This document shows positions 19,661 to 28,554 of a stretch of DNA of 62,829 nt, one piece after another. Under the pieces are notes generated by a model that saw only the letters and a program-made list of their open reading frames with translations, was not told the DNA's origin and did not search any database. The DNA lies in assembly GCA_017446265.1 (NCBI GenBank), contig JAFSRD010000038.1, positions 1 to 62,829 of the forward strand. Direction: 5' to 3'. The stretch comes from Treponema sp. (GTDB lineage: Bacteria > Spirochaetota > Spirochaetia > Treponematales > Treponemataceae). Numbering within the stretch: the stretch's first letter is position 1; each line of letters begins with the position of its first letter. Position numbers and translations under genes: made by a program.

Positions 19661-19691
19661 TTTTAACTCGTGATATTTTAACGAATTAAAA
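19661..19691. promoter_or_regulatory. Inverted repeat, possible operator
   Basis: TTTTAACTCG (19661-19670) and CGAATTAAAA (19682-19691) form a 9-of-10 inverted repeat with an 11-bp spacer, in the 235-bp gap between two divergent genes. A TATAAT-like box for the dehydrogenase gene lies just beside it (about 19698-19703, minus strand). The rest of the gap shows only AT-rich sequence and the promoter at 19808. Confidence 0.35.
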
Positions 19692-19807
19692 CTCGCCTAT
19701 TATAGCATGCATATAGCTTTTTTTTCTAGCTTGTTTTACAGAACTTTTATAGATAAGGAAGTTATAAAACGACTATATAATCCATAAGCAATAATTCAAA
19801 AAAAATG

Positions 19808-19846
19808 TTGACAGCAGCAAATTTTGGCCATACAATTAAATTTATG
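19808..19846 (+). promoter_or_regulatory. Promoter giving a leaderless nuclease-locus transcript
   Basis: Consensus -35 TTGACA (19808-19813), 17-bp spacer, -10 TACAAT (19831-19836), then 7 nt to the ATG at 19844. It overlaps codons of the longer in-frame start at 19805, which is therefore unlikely to be used. Confidence 0.75.
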
Positions 19847-22516
19847 AAGCATAATAAATTGTTATATGTGCTGTTTTGCTTGGGTTTATGTGCTCTTGTT
19901 TCGTGCAAATGGAACTCACATCCGTTTGACAAAAAATCAGGCGCGTATAAAATCACTGGCACGGTAACAGACAAAGTGGGAAATCCTATTCCTGACGTTG
20001 CTATTTCAATTGTAGATTCAAAAATTGCATCAACTACTGCCGCAGACGGTTCGTACACGCTTTCAGGCGTTACAGGGAGTACGGTGCAGCTCGTTGCAAG
20101 AAAAGCAGGGCTTCTATGTGTGCCGTCGTACGAGCATCAGGGTGAATTTGCATCGGGGAGTTTTATCAACGTTGCGAGCGCGGCTTTACGGGGCGTTGTT
20201 GCAGGTGCAAATTTTACAGCCGTTTCATCGGTAACTATTTCAGACATTCAGGGCAGTGGTGCGGAAAGCCCTCTTAAAGATGCATTCGTTGCGAATGTGA
20301 TTGGTGTTGTTACGATGGTGTGCTATAAAACGCCGCACGAAAAGTACAACACAATACTTATGGATGGTACAACTGGTCCGCAGTGGATATCGGAAGACGG
20401 CTTTTTTATGGAAGCGTTGCCTGAACACAAAGATGTATCTGGCAAAAAATCAAACGGTATATTTGTGATGACGCACGACGACAATTTTGAGGATTCAAAA
20501 TGGTGTACAGGTTTTCCAACAGATTTAAAAGAAGGCGATGTTGTTGCAGTGAACGGCACTGTTGTCGAAACGCGCACGGCAAATCGTTTTAACAATTCTG
20601 AAGGCTACTTGCCGCGTACGGGCATAAAAGCTGCTGCTGTCGTGCATGTGCAGGAAGGCGGCATCAATAAGACAGCTGCATATCCTGATGGCGTGTTGCT
20701 TACATATTCGCAGAGCAAAAAGGATTCGTGGCTTTCGGGGCATGAAAACGACGGTAAGCGTGAGGCGCGCATTTTGCCGTTCAACGACGACACGAAGAAA
20801 AATGCGCTGCAAACTGCAATAGATGTGCTTGAAAGCGTTGAGTGCATGGTAGTGCGGATTGACGAGCCTATTGTCGTGGGGGGCACGTACTACAATCTTA
20901 CCGGCGTGCTTGCGGACGACGGCAAAAATGCGTCAGGTGAGCGGCCAAACGCATGGAACAATAGCTGGGACGGCAACGTCATCACGGAAAATGATTTTAA
21001 CCCAGAGCTTTTGTTTGTCGATTATCAAAGTCCGAGTTGGACGACGTTCCAAGCGCTTTCGCAGATGGGCGATCACTTGAAAGATTCTACGGGTGCGCGC
21101 GTGTTTCGCGGCGTACTCGATTACACTGATTCAGGATTGTACATGGCGCGTCCGATAAATCCTACAGTTTCTTTGATGAGCGTAACAGGAGCATCTATTC
21201 CGCCGCAAGGTTGGGCATTCGATAACGATGCTGTGTGGTATGCGGGCACTGCTGTTGCAAATGCCATGAAAACGCAAAAGAGTTCAGACATAAACGGCAT
21301 TATAAAAACATGGCGCACGGGAACTAAAACGGCACCTGCTGACCCGTTGTTCACTCCTGCATGGAGTGCGCACGTTGCCGATGACGACACGCTCACGCTC
21401 GCTGCGTTCAATTTAGAAAATTACGAAGCGCAGGGCGGCAGCTACAATCTCGATAAAGATTTAGCGCGCATTATCAAAAACAACATGCTCTATCCCGATG
21501 TCATTGTGATTGTGGAAATGGGAGACGATGTTGCAACTCCGATTACGTATCAAAATCAGGGGAATGCGTACGCGCCAAAAGACGGCAATGTGACGGCGGT
21601 AAAAAATTACAGCACCATAATTGAAGCAGTGCGCGCGAACGGGGGGCCTGAATACGAGTTCCGCCAGATTGACCCTAAAGACCAGGATTCAGGCGGCAAG
21701 CAAGGCGTGAATATCCGTGTAGGCTTCATGTACAACACTGCTCGCGTCGATTTCGTAGACCGCGGTCTTGTCTCAAATTATTATGCAAACACGCACAGTG
21801 GTAATGTATTGCTTCCGCAAGAACAATGGCCTGTTCACGCATGGGGCGACGGTCAGGCAGGAGCGTTGCTTGCAGAGACAAACACCGTTCCATATGGTGA
21901 CGGAAGCGGCGCGCACATAACGCAGAGTCCAGGCTGCATTCAATCGAGCTACTTCAACAAAAGCCGCCGTCCGCTTGTGGGGGAATTCATATTTAAAGCG
22001 TCGCCGAATGCACCAACGTTTTTTGTCATTGCATGTCACTTGAGTTCAAAAACGAGCGATATGCCGCTCTATGGGCAAGTGCAGCCGCCGCTCTTGTTTT
22101 CCGAAAATGCGCGCAGCGGACAAGCGCGTGCAATCAACGATTTTGTTAAGAAACTGCTCTCGTACGATAGGGAGGCGAAAATCATTGTTGCCGGAGACAT
22201 GAATGATTTTGCATATTCAACTCCTGTGCGCGTGCTCACAGGAGAAGCAGGAGGCAATCGAGTGTTGTGGAGTCCTGCAGAAGAGTTTATGCCAGTGAAC
22301 GAGCAGTTCAGCTATTCGTATCAAGGAAACTTGCAGCAAATTGATCACATATTTGTGTCGAGGTCGATTTACGAGGCGATTGAAAGTACGGGAAAAATGG
22401 ATTGGAAAGAGATATGTGCCATACCGCATATCAATTCACCGTTTTGCCGCAACAATCATATCAACTTTTCCGACCACGACCCTGACATAGTGCGTCTAAA
22501 AGGAGCGTTCAAATGA
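19844..22516 (+). CDS. Secreted lipoprotein nuclease (EEP / DNase I-like)
   Basis: 890 residues. The lipobox ALVSC puts the acylated cysteine at residue 21. Residues about 35-100 look like a carboxypeptidase-regulatory-type beta sandwich (ITGTVTDKVGNPIPD). About 120-400 holds OB-like segments such as LKEGDVVAVNGTV. The C terminus (about 519-890) is an endonuclease/exonuclease/phosphatase domain with FNLEN, the GDMND metal motif, QIDHIFVS and the SDHDP catalytic block. This matches secreted ExeM-type nucleases, minus their lamin-tail domain, which is in the next gene. Acts outside the cytoplasm. G-runs of six at 20878-20883 and near 21640. Overlaps the next gene by 4 bp. Confidence 0.88.
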   Translation: MKHNKLLYVLFCLGLCALVSCKWNSHPFDKKSGAYKITGTVTDKVGNPIPDVAISIVDSKIASTTAADGSYTLSGVTGSTVQLVARKAGLLCVPSYEHQGEFASGSFINVASAALRGVVAGANFTAVSSVTISDIQGSGAESPLKDAFVANVIGVVTMVCYKTPHEKYNTILMDGTTGPQWISEDGFFMEALPEHKDVSGKKSNGIFVMTHDDNFEDSKWCTGFPTDLKEGDVVAVNGTVVETRTANRFNNSEGYLPRTGIKAAAVVHVQEGGINKTAAYPDGVLLTYSQSKKDSWLSGHENDGKREARILPFNDDTKKNALQTAIDVLESVECMVVRIDEPIVVGGTYYNLTGVLADDGKNASGERPNAWNNSWDGNVITENDFNPELLFVDYQSPSWTTFQALSQMGDHLKDSTGARVFRGVLDYTDSGLYMARPINPTVSLMSVTGASIPPQGWAFDNDAVWYAGTAVANAMKTQKSSDINGIIKTWRTGTKTAPADPLFTPAWSAHVADDDTLTLAAFNLENYEAQGGSYNLDKDLARIIKNNMLYPDVIVIVEMGDDVATPITYQNQGNAYAPKDGNVTAVKNYSTIIEAVRANGGPEYEFRQIDPKDQDSGGKQGVNIRVGFMYNTARVDFVDRGLVSNYYANTHSGNVLLPQEQWPVHAWGDGQAGALLAETNTVPYGDGSGAHITQSPGCIQSSYFNKSRRPLVGEFIFKASPNAPTFFVIACHLSSKTSDMPLYGQVQPPLLFSENARSGQARAINDFVKKLLSYDREAKIIVAGDMNDFAYSTPVRVLTGEAGGNRVLWSPAEEFMPVNEQFSYSYQGNLQQIDHIFVSRSIYEAIESTGKMDWKEICAIPHINSPFCRNNHINFSDHDPDIVRLKGAFK

Positions 22517-24027
22517 GTGAAAGAAATGCATCAATTGTTATTAAAAAGCTTTTGTTGCTGTGCACCTGTTGTACGTTGACTGCGGTTTTCAGTTGCAAAA
22601 CAGCCTCATATCAAGATGCAATGATAACGGGATTCGTTTTTTCTGCTGCACGGAACGGCACCCTTGCAAGTGATGCTGTTGGCGCAATCAATCAGCAGAC
22701 AAAAATCATTACGGTAAAAATTCCTGCAAGCGTGTATGGAAACGTGGCAGCGCGAAGAGCATTGCGTGCAGATATTGCGTGTGCAGCTGGCTCTGTGCTC
22801 GTTGCTGAGGAACCATCTCTTGATTATGCGAACAGTCCCGTGCCAATCGTTGTAACTGATGCAACAGGCAGCACAGTTACGTATGTAGTGCGCATAGAAA
22901 AGCAGTACGAGTCACTTGCTCCCGGTTCCCTGCTTTTTGCAGAATACCGGAGCGGTGAGTATTCTCCGACGGGCTCAAATAGTCAGTACATAGAACTTGA
23001 AAACATATCGCCTGATGACATTGAGCTTGGAAGTGTGACGCTGCATCTCCATGCTTGGAAAGGCGGAAAGCGTATGGCGAAGCATGACCAGAGCGTACGT
23101 CTTTCCGGTACGCTTTTATCGGGAAAGACAGCAAGGATATCTGCAGGAAAGTCAATGAGCAATCTGGTCATAGATGGAGCGGATGCGTTGCCGCTCAATT
23201 TTATTGTTTCTCTCAACGGGCAGACAGCCCTTTCGCTGACAAGCGGCGGTGTGGTGCTCGATGCGCTTGGTCCGAACGACGGAGCAGGAAACGGCAGCAA
23301 CTGGGGGGGCGGATGCCGCATTTCCAGAAAAGATACAGTTACGACGTACAGCGGTTGGCACAGGGAGGAATGGAGCTGGGCAAGCCTTATCCCCGTGTAC
23401 ATGAACGTAAACTATGACTTTGACGGCGGCATGCAGCATGTGCTCGATGAAATCCGCGCTGGGCACAACGGCTCCCAAAGCGGAAACACCACTTCCATAA
23501 ACAAGCAGGTAGCAGGGATTCTTACTTGCAAGGAAGTATTTGGCGGAAGCTCGGCAAAGCGCTGCTTTTTTTTACAGGACAAAAATGCGGGGCTTTATTT
23601 CTACATTTCGGACAGTTCTTCGACACAATTGCCCGATGAGGCGCTTGTCGGAAACAAGATACGGGTGACGGTAACAACAGGCAAAATATATTACGATATG
23701 CCCGAAGTTACAGGCATCTCAGCAATTGAAATCATTGAAGACGGTGCAACAGTACCTGTCTATTACGAAACAGGTGCATATAATCAGCCTGACTGTCTTG
23801 GCAGAATGTATGGATATAGCGGTGCGGTGGAGGGTTCACCTGATAATAAATATGTCGGAACATTTTCCGCTAGCAACGAGTTGTATTTTCATTGCTCATC
23901 AGCGCTCAAATCAAAACTTGCAGGAGGCACACGTGGAACATTCTACGGTCCTGTTACGTATTCTTACTCAAAATATCGCATGGAAATAGCAGACGAGAAT
24001 CAGATTATATTAGGAGACAAAAAGTGA
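22513..24027 (+). CDS. Lamin-tail / OB-fold lipoprotein
   Basis: 504 residues with lipobox AVFSC (Cys28). About 130-290 resembles the bacterial lamin-tail domain (NSQYIELENISPDDIEL followed by beta strands), which is often attached to secreted nucleases. About 320-430 looks like an OB fold (AKRCFFLQDKNAGLYFYIS, EALVGNKIRVTVTTG). No catalytic site is visible, so a binding or adaptor role next to the nuclease is inferred. A seven-G run lies at 23303-23309. ATGA overlap with the gene before and GTGA overlap with the gene after indicate tight coupling. Confidence 0.75.
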   Translation: MSERNASIVIKKLLLLCTCCTLTAVFSCKTASYQDAMITGFVFSAARNGTLASDAVGAINQQTKIITVKIPASVYGNVAARRALRADIACAAGSVLVAEEPSLDYANSPVPIVVTDATGSTVTYVVRIEKQYESLAPGSLLFAEYRSGEYSPTGSNSQYIELENISPDDIELGSVTLHLHAWKGGKRMAKHDQSVRLSGTLLSGKTARISAGKSMSNLVIDGADALPLNFIVSLNGQTALSLTSGGVVLDALGPNDGAGNGSNWGGGCRISRKDTVTTYSGWHREEWSWASLIPVYMNVNYDFDGGMQHVLDEIRAGHNGSQSGNTTSINKQVAGILTCKEVFGGSSAKRCFFLQDKNAGLYFYISDSSSTQLPDEALVGNKIRVTVTTGKIYYDMPEVTGISAIEIIEDGATVPVYYETGAYNQPDCLGRMYGYSGAVEGSPDNKYVGTFSASNELYFHCSSALKSKLAGGTRGTFYGPVTYSYSKYRMEIADENQIILGDKK

Positions 24028-25898
24028 AGATGAGGAAATTAATTGTCGTGCCGCTGCTCATAGCCGTTGCGACATACAGTTTTGCGCAGGACACGAAGAA
24101 AAAGTTGCAGCCTGATTTTTCTGCAACAATTGAGGGGGGGGCAGGCTGGTCAAATCTTGGAAGAAACGAAACGCTTGAAAAAATTCCAGGTGTTTCGGAC
24201 AGCGGCGTTTCGTCAACGCTTGACTTAAAACTCAAAGGTTCGTTTTTTCGCGCGTCTGAATGGGGCGTTGAAAAAGAAAATGGCATTCTACAAAAAAGCG
24301 GTGTTGGCTACGAGGTGAACATCTCTACGAACATGGCAAAGTTGTACGAGCTTGCGTTTAACAAAGATTATTCAGCATCGTCGGACACAAATTACTACTC
24401 GCTCATTCAACCGATGATTGACTGGTACGAAGCTAACAGGGCTCGCTTTAATTTGCCGTACAATCCGTGTGGTACTCCTGACGGAAGTCCGTGGCCGACA
24501 ACAGCATACGGTGCGAGTAGTTCGCGCTATCGTTTTATCGTAGGCTCCACTGTTGAACGCGCGGATGATGTTGCGTGGAATGCAATAAAATGGAGAGATG
24601 CACAGGATTTGTACAATGAAATCAAAAATAAAATAAGTGAAGCGATTGACAATCTCTATGCGTCAGAGCTTTCGACAGGCGATGTAAGCCAATTTCAATA
24701 CGCAGGGCTTTCTGACAACATGAAACGCAAGGCGGAGCTCAAGCAAAAAGCAAAAACGGAGTTTGCAAAAGTATCGTCTGGTAAAAGCGACGGCATTACG
24801 TTTAAAGAGATTGTGCCGTCTGCGTACATAAAAGTGACGAATATTGCAAACATGTTTGACATACGTGCAGATTTTACTGGGAGCCGCCTTGCTGTTGGCA
24901 GCATGATTGTGTCGCACCTTGCAGGAACGCGCGAAAGAGGTTCGTCGCTCGCGTTTACGCTTAAAAACGGTTTTCTCAAAGGCTTTGAAGCTGATGTTGC
25001 GCTCGGCATTGCAGGAGGCGAAAAACAAATTGCTGAAAACTGGGACACACAGAAACTCGACTGGTGGCCGGGCGTAAAATCGGAGCTCGCGCTCAAAACG
25101 TCTGCGCGGTACACGGTGTTCTTTGAAAAGATTTCGAGTGAACTTGTTGTGCAACAAGGCGGCATTATGACAGACTTGTTGCTTGCTCCGACAAATTTTG
25201 CGCTTAATGCATATGCGCGGTGGAACACATATGGCTTTGTTTCATACGGCGGCGGTACAGAAGCAGTAGTCTTGAACTGGCGTGACAGGAATGTTGACAG
25301 CTCGTCTGCAAAGTTTGCGTTTGCAATTTCGGGCGACACGCACGCACGTATCTTCGGAGCATCTTTGCATGCAGACGCGTCATATAAAACAAAGCAATTT
25401 TCGCATGTGCCGTATAATACTGTCGAAGATAGGTTCTACGGAGTGTCTGCTGCATCCGATTACAACACGGCAAATCGTTTGCAGGCAATGCAGTGGAGCG
25501 TGCAGGCTTCATTTAATCCGCAGTATTTCCTTTCATATGATGTTGCCACGGTGAAAGGCGGCGTGCGCGGCTTCCATTACGGCGACAAACTTTCCATGAA
25601 TGGATTCGGATTCTTTGCGAACGTAGAAGTAGACATTCAAGATGTTGCGCGCGTTCCTGTCCGCATGTACGGCGGCATGGATTATTACAAGAATTCAAAA
25701 CTTGTCGAGTGGGATGACATGAACTCGCTGCCCGCACGCACGTTTGCAGATTTTACGAGTTGGGACATTGGTGCGTCATTCACGCCGGTAAAAGACGTGC
25801 TCACCATTTGCTGCGAATATAGGAGCAAGCCGTCGCTTTCACGCCGTGCGTCAAAGCGCATCTCTTCGCTGTCGTGTACTGCAAAAATTTCACTGTGA
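24024..25898 (+). CDS. Outer-membrane beta-barrel candidate of the nuclease locus
   Basis: 624 residues with a signal peptide ending near SFAQ, then alternating amphipathic, aromatic-rich strands and no internal hydrophobic helix. This fits an outer-membrane barrel, although the last residues (CTAKISL) end in Leu and not Phe. I do not recognise the family. The GTG at 24024 is chosen because GGAG lies 7 nt before it and it forms a GTGA overlap with the previous stop; ATG at 24030 is two codons later. An eight-G run at 24134-24141 falls in codons 37-40, early enough that slippage would switch the gene off. Possibly a pore for nucleosides or oligonucleotides (inference from neighbours only). Confidence 0.7.
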   Translation: MKMRKLIVVPLLIAVATYSFAQDTKKKLQPDFSATIEGGAGWSNLGRNETLEKIPGVSDSGVSSTLDLKLKGSFFRASEWGVEKENGILQKSGVGYEVNISTNMAKLYELAFNKDYSASSDTNYYSLIQPMIDWYEANRARFNLPYNPCGTPDGSPWPTTAYGASSSRYRFIVGSTVERADDVAWNAIKWRDAQDLYNEIKNKISEAIDNLYASELSTGDVSQFQYAGLSDNMKRKAELKQKAKTEFAKVSSGKSDGITFKEIVPSAYIKVTNIANMFDIRADFTGSRLAVGSMIVSHLAGTRERGSSLAFTLKNGFLKGFEADVALGIAGGEKQIAENWDTQKLDWWPGVKSELALKTSARYTVFFEKISSELVVQQGGIMTDLLLAPTNFALNAYARWNTYGFVSYGGGTEAVVLNWRDRNVDSSSAKFAFAISGDTHARIFGASLHADASYKTKQFSHVPYNTVEDRFYGVSAASDYNTANRLQAMQWSVQASFNPQYFLSYDVATVKGGVRGFHYGDKLSMNGFGFFANVEVDIQDVARVPVRMYGGMDYYKNSKLVEWDDMNSLPARTFADFTSWDIGASFTPVKDVLTICCEYRSKPSLSRRASKRISSLSCTAKISL

Positions 25899-25908
25899 GG
25901 TATGAGCT

Positions 25909-27504
25909 ATGAAAAAACAAATTAGCTGCATCAGCATATTTTTAGTTTGTTGCGCGCTCTTTGCCGCTCCCGCAATTCGAGAGATGGGAAAAATCACGTC
26001 GGCATCGGAAGTGCTTTCAAACGGAAAGTCAAAGTACGTTACGATTTTTGCAATAAATGATTTTCACGGCTCTGTTGAAGAAGATTTAGCGGGCAAAAAT
26101 CCTGGAGCTGCAAAGCTCGGCGAAATAATCTTTGAATTAAAAGCGCAGCACCCTGAAAGCATTTTCGTTTCAGCAGGAGACAATTATCAGGGAAGTGCGC
26201 TTTCAAATTTGTCAAAGGGAAAAGTCGTATCTGATTTTTTCAAGGCTGTAGAACTTGCGACGAGCACTGTGGGCAACCACGAATTTGACTGGGGCGAAGA
26301 TATGTTTGAGCAATGGAAAAAAGATGGCGGTTTTGATTTTATTGCGGCAAACATCATCTACAAGCCAACGGGAAAAATTCCGAGCTGGTGCAAGGAATAC
26401 GAGTTGTATCGCATAGGCGGGCATCTCATTGCGGTGATTGGAACTGCAACGCAGGACACGGTATTTACTGCAAGCAAAAAGATGATTGAAAATTTTGAGT
26501 TTACCGATCCTGCAAAAGCGGTACGCAAGACGTTGCGCAAATTACAGGCGATGTATCCGATTGAAGCAGTTGTTGTACTGTCGCACATAGGCACGCACGC
26601 GAACCGCCTTGCGCCTGGCAACGTTGTTTCTGCAAACGATGACGACGAGCTTGAAAACCTTTGCAAGGTAAAAGGCGTTGACGCGGTAATAAGCGGTCAC
26701 AGCCACGAGTACGTAAAAGGAAAGACACACGGCGTTCCTGTTGTGCAGGCAATCAATTACGGCAGGGCGGTGAGTTGCGTGCAGTTCAAGTTTGATGAAA
26801 ACGGTTTGCGCGACGTAGCAGCAGATGTCATTGAGATATACAAGTATAAAGACGAAATAACGAGCGACAATGAAATCCTTCAAATCGTTGCATCGTATAA
26901 ATCTGAGTACGGTACGGAACTCGGAGAGCGCGTTGCATTCTTGGAAGATGAATTGAGTCACGAAGAAACAGTGCCCAACGTAACGCCTGTTGGCTACTTG
27001 ATTGCGACTGCGATGAAAAACGCATATAAAGCAGACATGGCAATTACAAACGGAGGAGGGCTTCGCAAAACGCTTCGCGCAGGCGCACTCACAGTGAATG
27101 ACATGTGGGAGCTCATTCCGTTTGACAACACTGGCGTTACAGTGAAAGTAAAAGGGCGCGATTTGAAAAAAATCATAGACCACGGCATAAACTCAGTTGG
27201 CTTCCGCGCAGGGCAGTTTGCAGGCGGCGCTGTGCATTATACAACGCGTGCAGCTCCTGGTTCCCGTGTTAAGCGCATTGTGCTTGATGACGGCAGGGAG
27301 GTTGCTGACGAGGGCGAATACACAATCGTTGTGAACGACTTCATGTTTGACGGGGGCGATTTGTACGAGATGATAGCGCCTGCTGCAATTGAGTACGAGA
27401 ACACATACATCCCGTTCAGAGAAGCTGTGATTGAGCAGCTTAGAGAAATGGGTACAGTGAGCAAAGGGTGGGCAGAAATCCCGAATGTGCTCATTGTTGA
27501 ATAG
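25909..27504 (+). CDS. Secreted 5'-nucleotidase / UshA-type metallophosphatase
   Basis: Would dephosphorylate nucleotides outside the cytoplasm to nucleosides that can be taken up. 531 residues with a signal peptide (CCALFAAPA). The metallophosphatase domain (about 40-320) has the metal motifs AINDFHG, SAGDNYQGS, VGNHEFDWG and SGHSHEYV. The C-terminal 5'-nucleotidase domain (about 340-530) has ITNGGGLRKTL and LIPFDNTG. Starts 10 bp after the barrel gene with GAGG upstream. Its place directly behind a secreted nuclease and before another suggests a DNA/RNA scavenging chain. Some family members act on UDP-sugars or cyclic nucleotides. Confidence 0.92.
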   Translation: MKKQISCISIFLVCCALFAAPAIREMGKITSASEVLSNGKSKYVTIFAINDFHGSVEEDLAGKNPGAAKLGEIIFELKAQHPESIFVSAGDNYQGSALSNLSKGKVVSDFFKAVELATSTVGNHEFDWGEDMFEQWKKDGGFDFIAANIIYKPTGKIPSWCKEYELYRIGGHLIAVIGTATQDTVFTASKKMIENFEFTDPAKAVRKTLRKLQAMYPIEAVVVLSHIGTHANRLAPGNVVSANDDDELENLCKVKGVDAVISGHSHEYVKGKTHGVPVVQAINYGRAVSCVQFKFDENGLRDVAADVIEIYKYKDEITSDNEILQIVASYKSEYGTELGERVAFLEDELSHEETVPNVTPVGYLIATAMKNAYKADMAITNGGGLRKTLRAGALTVNDMWELIPFDNTGVTVKVKGRDLKKIIDHGINSVGFRAGQFAGGAVHYTTRAAPGSRVKRIVLDDGREVADEGEYTIVVNDFMFDGGDLYEMIAPAAIEYENTYIPFREAVIEQLREMGTVSKGWAEIPNVLIVE

Positions 27505-27525
27505 AGCCGCAATGGCAGATATGAT
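27497..27525 (+). promoter_or_regulatory. Internal promoter before the NUC endonuclease gene
   Basis: -35 TTGAAT (27497-27502), 17-bp spacer, -10 TATGAT (27520-27525), 15 nt to the ATG at 27541 with AAAAGG in between. It would allow separate expression of the second nuclease. Confidence 0.5.
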
Positions 27526-27540
27526 AAAAAGGTTTTTATT

Positions 27541-28464
27541 ATGAAAAGTTTATTTTATTCGTTTGGTGATTTCAAAAAATACATATCAATTTTTCTCTGT
27601 AGCGCCGCGTTGCTTTTTGCATCGTGTACACACGGCATAGGTGGAGAACAAAAACAAACATTAACCGTTGCAACACAGGCGCATGCCATAGCGTATGCGG
27701 AAAACACGGCGCTTTATCTCGGCAATCCGAGTTTTGCGCGCACGGAAGTTGCCTATGCGGAAAACTATTTGATAGAGCGGACGCAGTACAGCTTATCGTA
27801 CAATAATGCAACGCGCATTCCAAATTGGGTTGCATGGCATCTGTGTTCTAGCGATATAGGAAACGTCAAACGAAAGAATAAGTTTAGGCGCGACCCTTTG
27901 GTTCCCCGCCTGTGGTACAGAGTTGATAAGAATGATTACCAGCACGGCACATACGGCTTTGACCGCGGCCACATGTGCCCGTCTGGAGACCGCACTGACA
28001 CTGCTGAAAACAATTCTGCAACATTTTTTATGACGAATATGGTTCCGCAGTCACCGGCAAATAATCAGACAGTGTGGAACTATTTTGAAAAACATATTCG
28101 CGACGTGGTAAAAAACAATTCTATGGAAGCCTACGTTGTGTGCGGTCCGTACGGTGCGGGGGGGGGGAGCAAAAAAATGACGAATGTTGTGGAAATTGTC
28201 ACAGACAGCGGCAACGCAATCACTGTGCCATCGCATACGTGGAAAGCAGTCATCTACTTGCAGGAAGGCACCGACGACATTTCGCGCATAGATGAATTTA
28301 CAATGGTAGAGGCGGTATTCGTGCCAAATGACGAATCTTGTCGCGGCAAGCCATGGGAAAGCTACCGTTGCTCAATTGATTTTATTGAAGAAAAAACAGG
28401 CTATGATTTATTCGCAAGAATTCCCGATGAAATTGAAGCAGTGATTGAAGCGAAAATGAATTGA
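27541..28464 (+). CDS. Lipoprotein DNA/RNA non-specific endonuclease (NUC family)
   Basis: Serratia-type beta-beta-alpha-metal endonuclease that cuts DNA and RNA without sequence preference. 307 residues with lipobox LFASC (Cys29). The active-site motif DRGHM lies at residues 141-145 (catalytic His144), followed by the metal asparagine block TNMVPQSPANNQTVWNYF. A nine-G run (28158-28166) encodes GGG near residue 206, between conserved blocks. Gain or loss of one G would truncate the protein in its second half. Last gene of the nuclease locus, own promoter possible. Confidence 0.92.
   Translation: MKSLFYSFGDFKKYISIFLCSAALLFASCTHGIGGEQKQTLTVATQAHAIAYAENTALYLGNPSFARTEVAYAENYLIERTQYSLSYNNATRIPNWVAWHLCSSDIGNVKRKNKFRRDPLVPRLWYRVDKNDYQHGTYGFDRGHMCPSGDRTDTAENNSATFFMTNMVPQSPANNQTVWNYFEKHIRDVVKNNSMEAYVVCGPYGAGGGSKKMTNVVEIVTDSGNAITVPSHTWKAVIYLQEGTDDISRIDEFTMVEAVFVPNDESCRGKPWESYRCSIDFIEEKTGYDLFARIPDEIEAVIEAKMN
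28158..28166 (+). repeat. Poly-G tract (9) inside the NUC gene
   Basis: Nine consecutive G in the coding strand, the longest homopolymeric G run I noticed inside a gene in this window. Companion runs are G8 at 24134-24141 and G7 at 23303-23309 in neighbouring genes. Runs of this length are slippage-prone in Treponema. Confidence 0.85.
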
Positions 28465-28514
28465 GACAACTGATTGGCATTGCGGACGGCAACTACTGTC
28501 GCTCTTTTTCTTTC

Positions 28515-28554
28515 TTGACCTGTGTCGCCTGCTTTTGTAAAATAAAACAATATG
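28515..28554 (+). promoter_or_regulatory. Promoter giving a near-leaderless transcript of the peptide-binding protein gene
   Basis: -35 TTGACC (28515-28520), 17-bp spacer, -10 TAAAAT (28538-28543), 8 nt to the ATG at 28552. Confidence 0.65.

Noticed and set aside
24695-25339. Minus-strand ORF of 214 codons opposite the barrel gene
   Set aside because: Shadow frame, no promoter or start signal, the plus-strand gene is coupled to both neighbours.
26542-27183. Minus-strand ORF of 213 codons opposite the 5'-nucleotidase gene
   Set aside because: Valine/cysteine/phenylalanine-rich shadow; the plus-strand enzyme has all metal motifs across this stretch.
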